Of a stretch of DNA of 20,057 nucleotides, positions 8,061 to 18,186 are shown one piece after another (the stretch's first letter is position 1; each line of letters starts with the position of its first letter). Source of the stretch: Cyclostephanos tholiformis (Eukaryota; Bacillariophyta; Thalassiosirophyceae; Thalassiosirales; Thalassiosiraceae); contig JALLPB010000237.1 in the NCBI GenBank assembly GCA_036939975.1, forward strand, positions 1 to 20,057, given 5' to 3'. The notes under the pieces were generated by a model. That model was not told the DNA's origin. It made no database searches and saw nothing but the letters and a program-made list of their open reading frames with translations. Made by a program: the position numbers and the translations under genes.

Positions 8061-11000
8061 ATGGCGAGCTCAAGGATTGCGTCAATGGGAATCGAGGCAG
8101 TGGCGCAAAAGCTCCTTAATCCCGACGGAAACGATTTCGACGTCGCGTTACTCGATTATGTTGTTAACGCCGCATATTCCCCCACGGATCCGAATCGCGC
8201 CATGGCGAATAAGGCGCTCATGGCGTTGCAGGAGACCGAACACCTATGGACGAAGGCCGATACAATAATGGAGAGGGCGCAGAATCCCCAAAGTCGTTTC
8301 TTTGGCCTACAAGTGCTCGACGATGCCATCCGCACGAGGTTCGTTTCTTTTTTTGGTTGCGGACTCAATAATTTTTTCCAACACACACAATCACCCTACT
8401 CGTTCTCACTAACTTTCGCTCGATCTATTTATAGGTGGAGGGTTCTCCCAACCGAGCAGCGCGAAGGTATCAAGAATTACGTTGTTGGGAAGGTCATTCA
8501 GGTGTCATCGGATGAGACCCTAGCAAATAGCGAGAGGTTTTTCCTTTCGAAGTTGAATCTTACGCTTGTGCAGATTCTGAAACAGGAATGGCCTCACAAC
8601 TGGGTTTCCTTTATTCCCGATCTTGTCGGCAGTTCGAAGACTAGTGAAGTTTTGTGCGAGAACAATATGAATATTTTGAAGCTCTTGAGCGAAGAAATCT
8701 TCGACTTCTCCCGTGACCAAATGGTGACCCAGAAAGTGAAAACGATGAAAGAAAGTTTGAACAGCGAATTCGTTGCTATATTCCACCTCTGTGAATTTAT
8801 CCTCGATCACAGCCAACGCCCAAGCCTCTTAAAAGTTACGTTGCAGACATTGCAGCGCTTTCTGACATGGATTCCTCTGGGATTCATCTTTCAAACTAGT
8901 TTGGTCGACACTCTCCTGAATAAATTTTTCCCCGAGCCACTTTTTCGCAATGATACGCTTGATTGTCTAACTGAGATTGGCTGTCTCTCTGACCTTGATC
9001 CGGAATATGACGAAGTCTTTCGCAAGCTTTTCGTTGGTTTTCTGGGTCAGCTTGGACGCATTTTCAGCCCCGAAACAGACTTGACGCAGCCTTTTGAAAA
9101 TGGATCCGACGACGATTGTTTATTCATTCAGCGTCTTGCCCTATTTTTTACTGGTTATTTCAACGGGCACTTAAAAGCTCTTGAAACGCCAGATACGCAG
9201 CAATCACTTATTGCCGGACTTTTCTATCTAGTGCGGGTGTCCGAGGTTGACGATGTGGAAATTTTTCGAATCTGCCTTGAGGCATGGCATATGCTATCGC
9301 ACGATCTTTTTCAGGCTGAACATGAGTTCAAGACACCTGACTCCATGGCAAATGTTCTCAATCTTGGAGGCAGCAACTCGTCTACTTCAAGTAGGAGGTA
9401 CATCTATGGTCCAGTCCTAACTGCAGTCCGCCAGGTGATGATAGCTAAAATGGCCAAACCGGAAGAAGTTCTCATCGTCGAGGATGAAAATGGCGATATA
9501 GTTCGAGAAACTACCAAAGATACAGATGTCATAGCACAATACAAAACAATGAGAGAGACACTAGTCTATTTGACTCATCTCAACAGCGATGACACTGAGA
9601 GTATCATGCTCTCTAAACTTACAGCGCAAGTAAATGGTACAGAATGGTCGTGGAATAATCTCAACACACTCTGTTGGGCAATTGGATCAATTTCAGGCGC
9701 CATGTCAGAAGATGAGGAGAAGCGATTTCTTGTAACTGTCATCAAAGATCTCCTTGGTCTCTGCGAACAAAAACGGGGAAAGGATAATAAAGCAGTCGTT
9801 GCCAGCAACATCATGTATGTGGTGGGTCAATACCCTCGATTCTTGAAAGCTCATTGGAAATTTCTGAAAACAGGTAGGTTTAACGGTAGTCCGTCGAGCC
9901 GAGTTTGGGGATGTAGAAATGGTGCCATATTGGCGGGGTGGAAACGTGAAAGGCTTCATATCATTTTTTCATCCAGTGGTTCATGGCGGCATCAGCGTGA
10001 AATAGATATTATTCAACATCCTTCTCTACCCCCCCTCCCTCTTTCCTCCTTCGTTTTACTTGAATGGCGTGATATTCGGATGATTTTGATTGTGTCCATA
10101 ATTTTTTTATTTATTCGCCTTCTAAACACTCACCCTGAACCGTTTTCCACAGTTGTGAATAAACTATTCGAATTCATGCATGAAGTGCATCCAGGTGTAC
10201 AAGATATGGCCTGTGACACTTTTTTGAAGATAGCCACCAAATGTAAGCGGAAATTCGTTACACTTCAAACTGATGAACGAGTTCCGTTTATTGTTGAGCT
10301 CGTTGAAACTATGCCCAGCATCATCAGTGACTTGGAACCCCACCAAATCCATGCGTTTTATGAGGCCGTGGGGTGTATGTTGAGTGATAAAGGGCCAGCT
10401 GTTACAGTTGATCGCGCAGCGCTACTTGAAAAACTTATGGAGATGCCAAATCGCAGATGGAAGATGATTATGCAAGAAGCCAACACCAACGTTGAGTCCC
10501 TCGTTGAGCCAAACACTATCAAAGAAATCATAAAAATTCTAAAAACCAACAACAAGACATGTGGTTCGATTGGTACCATCTACGCAAATCAGCTACAAAC
10601 TTTCTTCATGGATTTGCTCAATGTGTACAAGGTATACTCGGAGCGTATATCTAATACAATTGCTGAAAAAGGCCCTGGTGCCACGCAGCTGAGTCTTGTT
10701 CGGACATTGCGCAGTGCCAAAAAAGAGATTCTTAGGCTGCTGATAGTCTTTATTGAAAAAAGCGGCCCACCTGAGGCTGATCCGCTGGCAGTAGCGCAAG
10801 GGTTCATCCCACCAGTTCTAGACCCCATACTAGGTGATTACCAGCGCAACATTCCAACATCCCGTGATCCTGAAGTTTTGACTCTTTTCACCACAATTGT
10901 GGAGAAGTTGAGGAGCAATGTCCTCGGCGATGTTCCTCGTATCATGGATTCTGTCTTTGAATGTACTCTGCAAATGATCACAGTGAATTTCGAAGATTTC

Positions 11001-11852
11001 CCCGAGCACAGGATTCGTTTTTTTGAGTTTATTCGGGTAAGTTGTTAAATATATGTCTGCAGTGTTGTATTGGCCAGATTGTCCTCAGGCGTTTTCCCCA
11101 TTCCTCCTGTAGGCTGTCGACTCGCACTGCTTTCAGGCCCTTTTTAACATTCCTCCGGGACATCAGAAGCTTGTGGTAGATTCTGTGGTGTGGGCGATAA
11201 AGCACACTGAACGCAATGTGTCCGATACTGTAAGTTTTAACCAAGACAACTCTGCTATTTGTCCTACAAAATAATTGCTGATTCTCCATCGATTTCATTC
11301 TACCAGGGCCTCAATATTTTGCTTGAGCTGCTGCAAAATGTAGGCAAAACACCCAACGTTGCGCAGGGGTTCTACCAACAGTACCTGCTCGCACTCATTC
11401 AGGATGTGTTTGCTGTTATGACTGACCGCCTTCACAAGTCTGGTTTCAAAATGCATGCTACACTGTTGCGCTACATGTTCCACCTTGTCCAAATGAACCA
11501 AGTTACAGTTCCGCTCTTCGATCTGAATGTCCATCCAGGAATGGCCAATCCATCTTTTCTCCGCGGTCACATATCTGATCTCCTTCTAAAAAGCTTCCCT
11601 AATCTAACTTCAAGCCAGGTCTCTAGCTTTGTCGATGGTATGTTTGATCTCAAGATGGACTTACTGGCATTCAAAACACATTTGCGTGATTTCTTGATTC
11701 AGTTGAAAGAATTCAGTGCTGAAGACAACAGCGGTCTCTTTGGTGAAGAGCAAGATGCACAAAAAAGACAACAACTAGACGCCCATGAGGCTCACAGGAA
11801 TGCTGTGCCAGGTCTCTTGAAGCCCTCTGAGATTGTTGATGAGGACCTTTGA
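8061..11852 (+). CDS. XPO1: Exportin-1 (CRM1) nuclear export receptor
   Basis: Karyopherin-beta that carries leucine-rich NES proteins, and with adaptors pre-ribosomes and some RNAs, out of the nucleus with Ran-GTP. Exons: 8061-8338, 8435-9873, 10153-11036, 11113-11229, 11307-11852. Introns of 96, 279, 76 and 77 nt are all GT-AG and give in-phase joins (ITR/WRVLP-type, [31 protein letters not shown]). The spliced protein is 1,087 aa, close to the usual ~1,070. Visible in order: N-terminal importin-beta region (~25-115, with [13 protein letters not shown]), exportin-1 block (~115-280, [29 protein letters not shown]), the acidic loop (~435-455, [17 protein letters not shown]), the NES groove with [20 protein letters not shown], and a conserved C-terminus ([32 protein letters not shown]). 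Cys506 corresponds to human Cys528, the leptomycin B target. A downstream ATG at 8085 is a possible alternative start. An AATAAA lies at 11920-11925. Confidence 0.97.
9874..10152 (+). other. XPO1 intron 2, long and stop-free
   Basis: Bounded by CAG/GTAGGT and TTCCACAG. It is 279 nt (93 codons) and has no stop in the XPO1 frame, so the unspliced frame stays open. The inserted residues ([13 protein letters not shown]...) have no counterpart in CRM1, where LKT is followed directly by [11 protein letters not shown]. It is therefore an intron, not coding sequence. A CT-rich tract lies at about 10020-10050. Confidence 0.9.
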
Positions 11853-11981
11853 ATCCTTCAAACATTTATTATGATAGTCAGATTTAGATGGATGCTCTGA
11901 TTGGTTTGGCTCGTGCTAGAATAAATATATTATTCACTTTATAATATTTTGATTGAAAACAGGAAAAAAATCGAGAAATCA
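11853..11981. terminator. Shared 3' region of XPO1 and the M16C peptidase
   Basis: 129 nt separate the stop codons of two convergent genes, so their 3' UTRs and polyadenylation sites must overlap or nearly do so. A plus-strand AATAAA is at 11920-11925, followed by AT-rich sequence, and fits XPO1. No perfect AATAAA is seen for the minus-strand gene before it would enter XPO1. Confidence 0.6.
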
Positions 11982-14900
11982 TTATTGTACCCTGACAAAA
12001 TGCAATCCTCTTTCCATCTCGTCAAGGGCAGACTGCGATGCCACAACTGCAATTGATGGTGTTCTCCAATTTTTCAAACGCTCAGCGAATTCGATGAAAT
12101 CATCCACCGTAGTGTTCATTACTTCTTTCCTCCATCTCTGCCTACTAGCAGCACTTTCACCGCGCAAATAACGGATCAATGCCACCCAGCCCGCATCATG
12201 TGCCGAAAGCGCCGAGCCATCGAGTTCGCCAATTGTCCCAATGACTGCTGTGGTTATTGCGGCATTATCATCACGAGTCAAGGTCGATGACGATGCATCT
12301 TGTAGTATCTCATCTGCTGCGACATGGAACGCATCTAGAGTTTTCTCAGGGGGGTTGGGATCGCGATATGTATAGAGAGTAACTATCCCATCAGTGCTCG
12401 AAAATTGCGACCATGCACCGTAAGCTCCATTTTTCGCCCGGATGACATCCCACATATAGCCTGGAGGTGCAAAGAGTTATAAAAAGTTAGTACTACAAAA
12501 TCCTGCAGTGTAAGACAAAGCATTACTACTCACCTGTCGTCAGATAATGTGATACAACTGACACGCTTCCTTTAACTGGTTCCCCCACATCATAGAGACG
12601 AACACCCTCTCCTGTATAAGCGACTTGAGTTGCGACGACGATGCCCTCATCTCGCACAGGGTTAGATATTTTCATATCTTCGTACGCAGCGTCAACCCAT
12701 GGATGATCATAACAACGAAAGTCAATAGTTTCGCTTGCTGTATCAACCGAGTGTAGTAAAACGTTCGTTATGAAATCCTCAGCCTTTTCCATGATTAAGC
12801 CAAGAACTGCTTTGTCGCCAGTTAAATTTATCAGCTTCCCACCGGGAGATCCTTTTAGTATGGCCTGTTCGTAATCAATACATTGCGTTAGTTTAGGTAG
12901 TGCCGCTTGAAGAAGGAGAGTTTGCACACTATCAAGATAATCTCACCTCTCTTAAATCTTTGAGCGATGCTACAAAGGTCTTCCAGTCAGACTCAATAGC
13001 TTCCATAATTGTTGCATAGCTTTCCAAACTAGAAACTCCATGCAATTTTTCGTCGATGAACGCTAATAGTACAGAGGCATAGTGAATGAGAAAATCAAAT
13101 TTTGGGTGAAAATAGCAACAATAATATGAGATTCAGAATAATAGTCCGACTTACATCGCATAGAATAGCGACCGCGTATTCTGGTATTGACATAACTGTG
13201 GCCTCGACTAGCAACACTACTTTTCTTTGAGCTGAGACTAGATTTTAGCGCATTTTGAAGGATGCTTTGACTGTCATCGAAGTTGAGATCCATCAAGATC
13301 ATTTTTAAAATGTCGAAGAGATCCTGAACTATTGTGCATAGAGAGTGGATACGAATGGACGAAAATGAGATGCGCATTAATAAGGGAAAATAATTAGGGG
13401 TATACCCTTACTCACTTTTGTCCTTCGTGCATTTCCCATTGATAAATAGCATTGTCAGCATGTTCATACCTGGCAAAACCTTAGATTCATCGTCCCAACC
13501 AGTTGGTTTGATGGAGATTATCTCTAGCGTAGCAGAGACTCCTCCAGTTACTTTGCCGACATAATTTCTGTCGTAGGCGGAGAAAAATAGCTGAGAAAAG
13601 AAAGATCGTCATGCAAACGGTATTTCAGTATCATCCCGGAACGCTTACCGAAATTCTACATCTGAAAGCTCATTTGTCCCAGCTTCGTTGAACAAAGTAA
13701 TCAATGAAGGCAACAATGAGAGGGAATCGTACGGTATCATAGATATGTCAAGACCAATATCAATGTAGGCTATTCCAGATGATGTAACCTCGTGAGAAAT
13801 CACCCGGATGCCGCTATTGAAAGGATTCTCCTCAACATGAATTGGGTACTCGATAGGAGTAGGATCAATGTCAGATAATGAGAGAGCAGGATTTGTTGCA
13901 ATGACCTCTGGCGTTTCATCGATGCTCTGTAGCTCTTTGAGCTTGACACCTTCGTCGATTACGCTTTGGTACTCAGCATCACTCATTTTTGACTGAGCGT
14001 CAGAAATCTGTAGCTTCGTATCCTACGTTGAGGGGAGGGGGGGGAGGGGGGGTTATACATAATTTTCCTGACAGCCGAAGGTGCAGAGCTAATTTGCCAC
14101 CTCCTCACCTGCTTTTGTTCTTCCTCCAGCGTGGTGCTAGGATATAGCTCCATCACAACACGGTGACTGTTCCCCAGAAGAGAATCGGATATCATCGTTT
14201 TGAAGATTTCAGAACCCCTCTTTTCAATCTCTTCTTTCATTAATTTTAGCGCATCTTCGTAAACGAGTGAATCAATCGGGCTAAGATCGTAGTTCCATTT
14301 GGTAAGGGCCCCGAGGAAAATCTCCATCCCTCGTAGGCCGCCTCCGCCCTCGCGCAGCTGAAATTCGATGGTGTTCATAGTGCTTGCGATTTCGTCGTCG
14401 TTGAAACCATCTAGGTAAAGCCTGTGGAGGGTGTCCATGATCAAAGTCTCCAACGTGGATACGTCACCTACATTCTTAACCCCCTTCATGCCGATCGCGA
14501 ACGTCGACTGAAGCAGTTCGTTACTCAACCCTCCCCCGATAATCTCCTCTCCGAGGCGACTGTTCTCCAACGCCTTCCGAAGCGGAGACGACGGCCTGAC
14601 GAGGAGCAACCCGTCCAGGACGATCCAAGCCAGCTCCATCATGGCCGACATCGGCGTCGCGTTCAGGAGCCACGTCACGCAGAGAATGTGTCCATCGCCG
14701 CCCGATCCACCGCTCTCGTCGTCGTCCCCCACCTCATCGGACGCGGCCGCGGCGACGAACGGCATCCTGTCGCGTACCGGTTCATTGAATTTGAGCGGCT
14801 GGTAATTAATAACGCTATCGTCACGGCTGGCAGGATTGTACCCCATCGGCTCAATGTACCTGTCCACCGACGCGAGGGCATGATATACGTCCCTCTCGTC

Positions 14901-15376
14901 CCCCGCGACGAATATTTTGGCATTGGTCGGATGGTAGTACTTTTTGTAAAACGAAACAAACTCCTCCCTCGTCAATGTCTTTTTTTGTGGAGGATATGAT
15001 GGGTGTGAGAATTTTAATGAGGTGGGGATATCATATGGGTGTCTGATGTTTCAAAGTAGAATGTATCTTACGGGTATGATCGCCGGATCGCCGCCCGAGT
15101 CGTAGAAGTACGGATTGTCCGGAAACAGAAGAGATTGGGTCAACCTCTCGAGCTTGTCCTCCGGATCAGAGTAGGCGCCCTTCATCTCGGAGTAGACGAC
15201 TCTGGAGGGGGGAGGGAGAGGGGGAGGGGGGGGAGGAATGTGTTAAGGATACAAGAAAAAAGAGGGCGGGGTAATGGATACATGAGCCATGTTGCCGAAG
15301 ATAAGGGGAGGAGGTCGGAGTGATGCGGGCATGTATTAGAAGAGGGGAAAGGGGAGTGGGAACCGGGGGTGGAGGC

Positions 15377-15425
<49 letters not shown>

Positions 15426-16991
15426 TCTCACCCCTTGTATTCCAACTCATTCCGGAGCAAACGCTCGCGGCGTCCGCCATCGTCATCGCCGTCATGATTG
15501 TCGATGACATCATCATTGTCGTCGTCATCACCCGCCACCTCTTCGTATCGCCAACCCTCCTGTCGCAATACCCACCATCCCTCTTCCTCGACGGCACGGG
15601 GATGGAAGACCGCATCGAGGTACACGTCCATGAGGTTGTTGAAGTCGGCCCTGTTCCGACTAGCCACCTATATTATATATTCTCGCAAAATCGTCGATGA
15701 ATCCCCCCCAATGTTCGTTTCGTTCGTTTTTTATTCATTCCGAAGCATTATGGATGTGCGCGAGAGAGAAAAGATGAGATCATTCATATATATATATATA
15801 TATATATTGGTCGCGCTCTACGAAGAAAATCACGCGCACGCGAACGGACTGATATAAAAACTTTTGGCCACGAATGGCGGGGGCACCGTGTATCTCACCG
15901 GGTAGACCGTGCGATCGGGATACGTCATCGCATTCAGGAATGTCTGCAACGATCCCTTGAGCAAATGCGCGAACGGATCGCGCGAGGGGTATTTCCTCGA
16001 TCCGCACAGGACCGAATCTGTATAATCATCATTTTCGAGGGAAGTGGTAGTAGAAATGATCAATTTTTCGGGAAGGGAAGAGGACGGGTGAGTAGAAACG
16101 GAGGGAGGGAGGGAGGGAAGGAGGGAGGAAATGAGAGAGCAAACTCTTTCCAACGAACGCCACCAAAATGAAGCAACGAGAATCTCCCTCTCGATCTGTC
16201 TTTTCTCACTCACGTTCGAGTATGTGCGGTACGCCGGTGCTGCTCTCCGGCTTGGTCCTGAAGGCGACGCCGAAGACCTTATCAGGCTTCGGATCGTACC
16301 CTCCCCCCATTTTTCCACCCCCATCGATGGTTGGGGAAGTGTCCGGAATGTACGATAAGAATTCCGCGCCCGTCACCCCGTGTTTGTATAATGTCATCCT
16401 ACCCGCATATTCGATGATGTGACTCGAACGTATAACCTCGTACGCACCGTGCGTGACCACCCCGACGATGGGCGACGATGTCCCTCCCCCCCCGCCGATG
16501 CCCCCCATAACACCCTCCCCTCCCCGCATGATGAATAATGCGATGAATGCGATGACGACTGAAATGCACATTGCGATGCGGTGCGCGCGTTCCCTCGTAT
16601 GCCAACGTCGTCGACGGGAACACCAATGAGGCAACAATAGGGAGGATAACAGCGCGGTACGACCGGTGGGATGGTGTCCCAACGAGGGGGTGTATTGGTC
16701 CTCCAACGACGACGACGAGAAAACTTCGCTGTCGTCGTCATCATCATCATCATCCTCCTCGTCGTCGTCGTCGTCGTATTCGTTCTCGATGCTTAATTTG
16801 ATATCCTCGGCGTCGTGGAACTCGTCGTCGTCGTCGTGGTCGTCGTCGTTGCCCATCTCCAGCGCCAACATCCTCTTCTCGCGCGGCCTCTCCTCGTTGC
16901 CGTTATCATGCTCCTCCTCGTCGATGGAAAGGGACGACGAGGACGATGCGATCGCGCCGCCATCCACTCGAGACCATCCGGGAGAACTCAT
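11982..16991 (-). CDS. Presequence-protease-like M16C metallopeptidase with N-terminal anchor
   Basis: Zinc peptidase of the PreP/Cym1 (pitrilysin M16C) family, which clears targeting presequences and other short peptides in organelles. Eleven exons: 16991-16214, 16017-15899, 15667-15432, 15201-15072, 14978-14109, 14022-13649, 13567-13416, 13328-13155, 13062-12947, 12864-12534, 12460-11982. Ten GT-AG introns (73-231 nt), all phases consistent, 1,252 aa. Zinc site: inverted HxxEH at His256, Glu259 (general base), His260, completed across the first intron, with Glu383 in SEMKGAYSDP as third ligand. Other family blocks are RKYPSRDPF, TFLNAMTYPDRTVYPV, SGGDP and YYHPTNAKIF. C-terminal Arg1101 and Tyr1107 (VIRAKNGAYG) match the substrate-binding Arg/Tyr of PreP, followed by YRDPN. 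Odd points: residues ~24-88 are Asp/Glu-rich, 124-138 basic, 139-155 hydrophobic (CISVVIAFIALFIM), which suggests a type II anchor or, from Met141, a signal peptide. An acidic insert (~345-368) separates the zinc ligands. Family certain, location inferred. Confidence 0.93.
15380..15421. repeat. Long TA dinucleotide repeat in peptidase intron 3
   Basis: About 20 TA units, uninterrupted, inside the intron at 15431-15202 and starting only about 10 nt after the 5' splice site in the transcript. The repeat is self-complementary and may vary in length between individuals. Confidence 0.95.
15786..15807. repeat. TA dinucleotide repeat in peptidase intron 2
   Basis: About 10 TA units inside the intron at 15898-15668. 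It is a second TA microsatellite in a neighbouring intron of the same gene. Confidence 0.9.
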
Positions 16992-17280
16992 GGTCGTCGT
17001 CGTTACTACGTTTAATGAAAACGACGAACTTCGGTTGTTGTGGTTGTCATTTTTATTTTTCTGCCAAAAAAAAAAGCAAGAAAAGTGGCCAAGAAAGAGA
17101 AAAAAAAAATCCAGGAAAATATTATTATATTATTTGGCGTCCTGTCCGTGCCTCCTCTTTTTTCTCCACTCTCGCCACCACCCCGCTGTCATGTGTGGGA
17201 TGGGGCATAATAAAATATCCATAAAAAATACATTACTTAAGAGAAAACAACCACTGAACCGTCAAAACACATCATACACG
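16992..17280. promoter_or_regulatory. Shared 5' region between peptidase gene and TSR2
   Basis: 289 nt lie between the start codons of the divergent peptidase gene (ATG at 16991, minus) and TSR2 (ATG at 17281, plus). The composition is AT-rich in the middle (A runs at 17068-17077 and 17099-17109) between two GC-rich coding flanks. An AT-rich patch around 17208-17240 (CATAATAAAATATCC) is a candidate core element for the plus-strand gene. The bidirectional promoter role is inferred from position. Confidence 0.55.
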
Positions 17281-18186
17281 ATGATGATGAACGACGACCA
17301 CGACGACGGCATGAACAATAATGATCTCCCCCCCACCATCAATCATTACTACGTCGAATTCCAAGCGGGCGTGACCGCCGCATTGCGAAGCTGGTCGGCG
17401 TTGCGCACGGCCGTGGAACAATCGTGGGGAACGAGGATGGCCGCGGAGGACCTGCGATCGAACATATTCCGTCACTTCCACGATGGCGGCGGCGTGGTAG
17501 GAGGGGGCGCCGCTAGATCGATCATGACGAGGGACGAACTTGAGGATAATTTGCTCGATTATATGGAGGACGAATTCGGCGTCATACTCGAGGACGGCAG
17601 CGAGAGGGAGATCGCCGACCTGATATGTCGCATGCACGAACGATGCGGCGCGGGGGACATCGCGCTGGCGAGGGACGTCGTTCGCTGCGCCATTAGGGCG
17701 GAGGCGGCGATGATGGGTGGGAACGGCATCGGGGGCGTCTTTCGAGTCGTCGATGGGGGGGGGGACATTCGCGACGAAAATGACGACGACGACGACGACG
17801 ACGAAAATGACGTCGAAAATGATGACGACGATGATGACGACGACGATGACGACATGGACGAGGACGATGACGATTCGGGGGGAGAAGGAGTCACGGCTAA
17901 CACCGTCGATTCGAACCCCACGGGTTCATCATCGTACATTCGCGCTAGTACGATGATGGGCGATGCTACGGACATTATATCCGCGGAGGCGGTCCGGGCA
18001 TATGCGTCGGGCGACCTCTTTGGCAACGGATCGACGTCCGACGGACCGAAACGGAAGGGATCGCCTCCTCCGCGTCAGCTGGGCGAGCCGGAACCGGCGA
18101 GGCCGATGCCCGCGTTGGACGATGATGGATTCGCGGTGGTACCGACGAGGAGGAGGGGGGGCGCGAGGGGGAATGGCACGAGGTAG
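17281..18186 (+). CDS. TSR2: Pre-rRNA-processing protein TSR2
   Basis: TSR2 is an escortin that frees the ribosomal protein eS26 (RPS26) from its importin in the nucleus and delivers it to the pre-40S particle. Single exon, 301 aa, longer than the ~190-205 aa of yeast and human proteins. The TSR2 core is at ~22-65 (YYVEFQAGVTAALRSWSALR, then VEQSWG) and ~85-123 (LLDYMEDEFGVILEDGSERE). A Gly-rich spacer at 69-78 interrupts the core. Residues 161-198 are an almost pure Asp/Glu/Asn tract encoded by GAC/GAT repeats, comparable in place to the acidic tail of known TSR2. The C-terminus has DDDGFAVVPTRRR, matching the terminal DGW-VV-R/K signature of the family. The frame is open upstream to 16666, but that part is antisense to the peptidase's first exon, so I start at the ATG at 17281. 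An AATAAA lies at 18331-18336. Confidence 0.85.
   Translation: MMMNDDHDDGMNNNDLPPTINHYYVEFQAGVTAALRSWSALRTAVEQSWGTRMAAEDLRSNIFRHFHDGGGVVGGGAARSIMTRDELEDNLLDYMEDEFGVILEDGSEREIADLICRMHERCGAGDIALARDVVRCAIRAEAAMMGGNGIGGVFRVVDGGGDIRDENDDDDDDDENDVENDDDDDDDDDDDMDEDDDDSGGEGVTANTVDSNPTGSSSYIRASTMMGDATDIISAEAVRAYASGDLFGNGSTSDGPKRKGSPPPRQLGEPEPARPMPALDDDGFAVVPTRRRGGARGNGTR

Noticed and set aside
8339..8434. Reading XPO1 intron 1 as coding ([14 protein letters not shown]...).
   Set aside because: CRM1 proteins run directly from the TR motif to WRVLP/WKLLP, and the GT...ATAG boundaries restore exactly that.
13568..13612. An earlier acceptor (CTCAG at about 13591) for peptidase exon 7, giving LFFSAYDRNYVGK.
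   Set aside because: That acceptor leaves the wrong phase after exon 6. The acceptor ACGACAG at 13568 restores phase and the spacing before TGGVS seen in the family.
16666..17280. N-terminal extension of TSR2: the frame is open from 16666, adding 205 residues with a poly-Ser run.
   Set aside because: The extension is antisense to the peptidase's first exon and the intergenic region. Poly-Ser is the reverse reading of GAC/GAT repeats, and the TSR2 domain starts right after the ATG at 17281.
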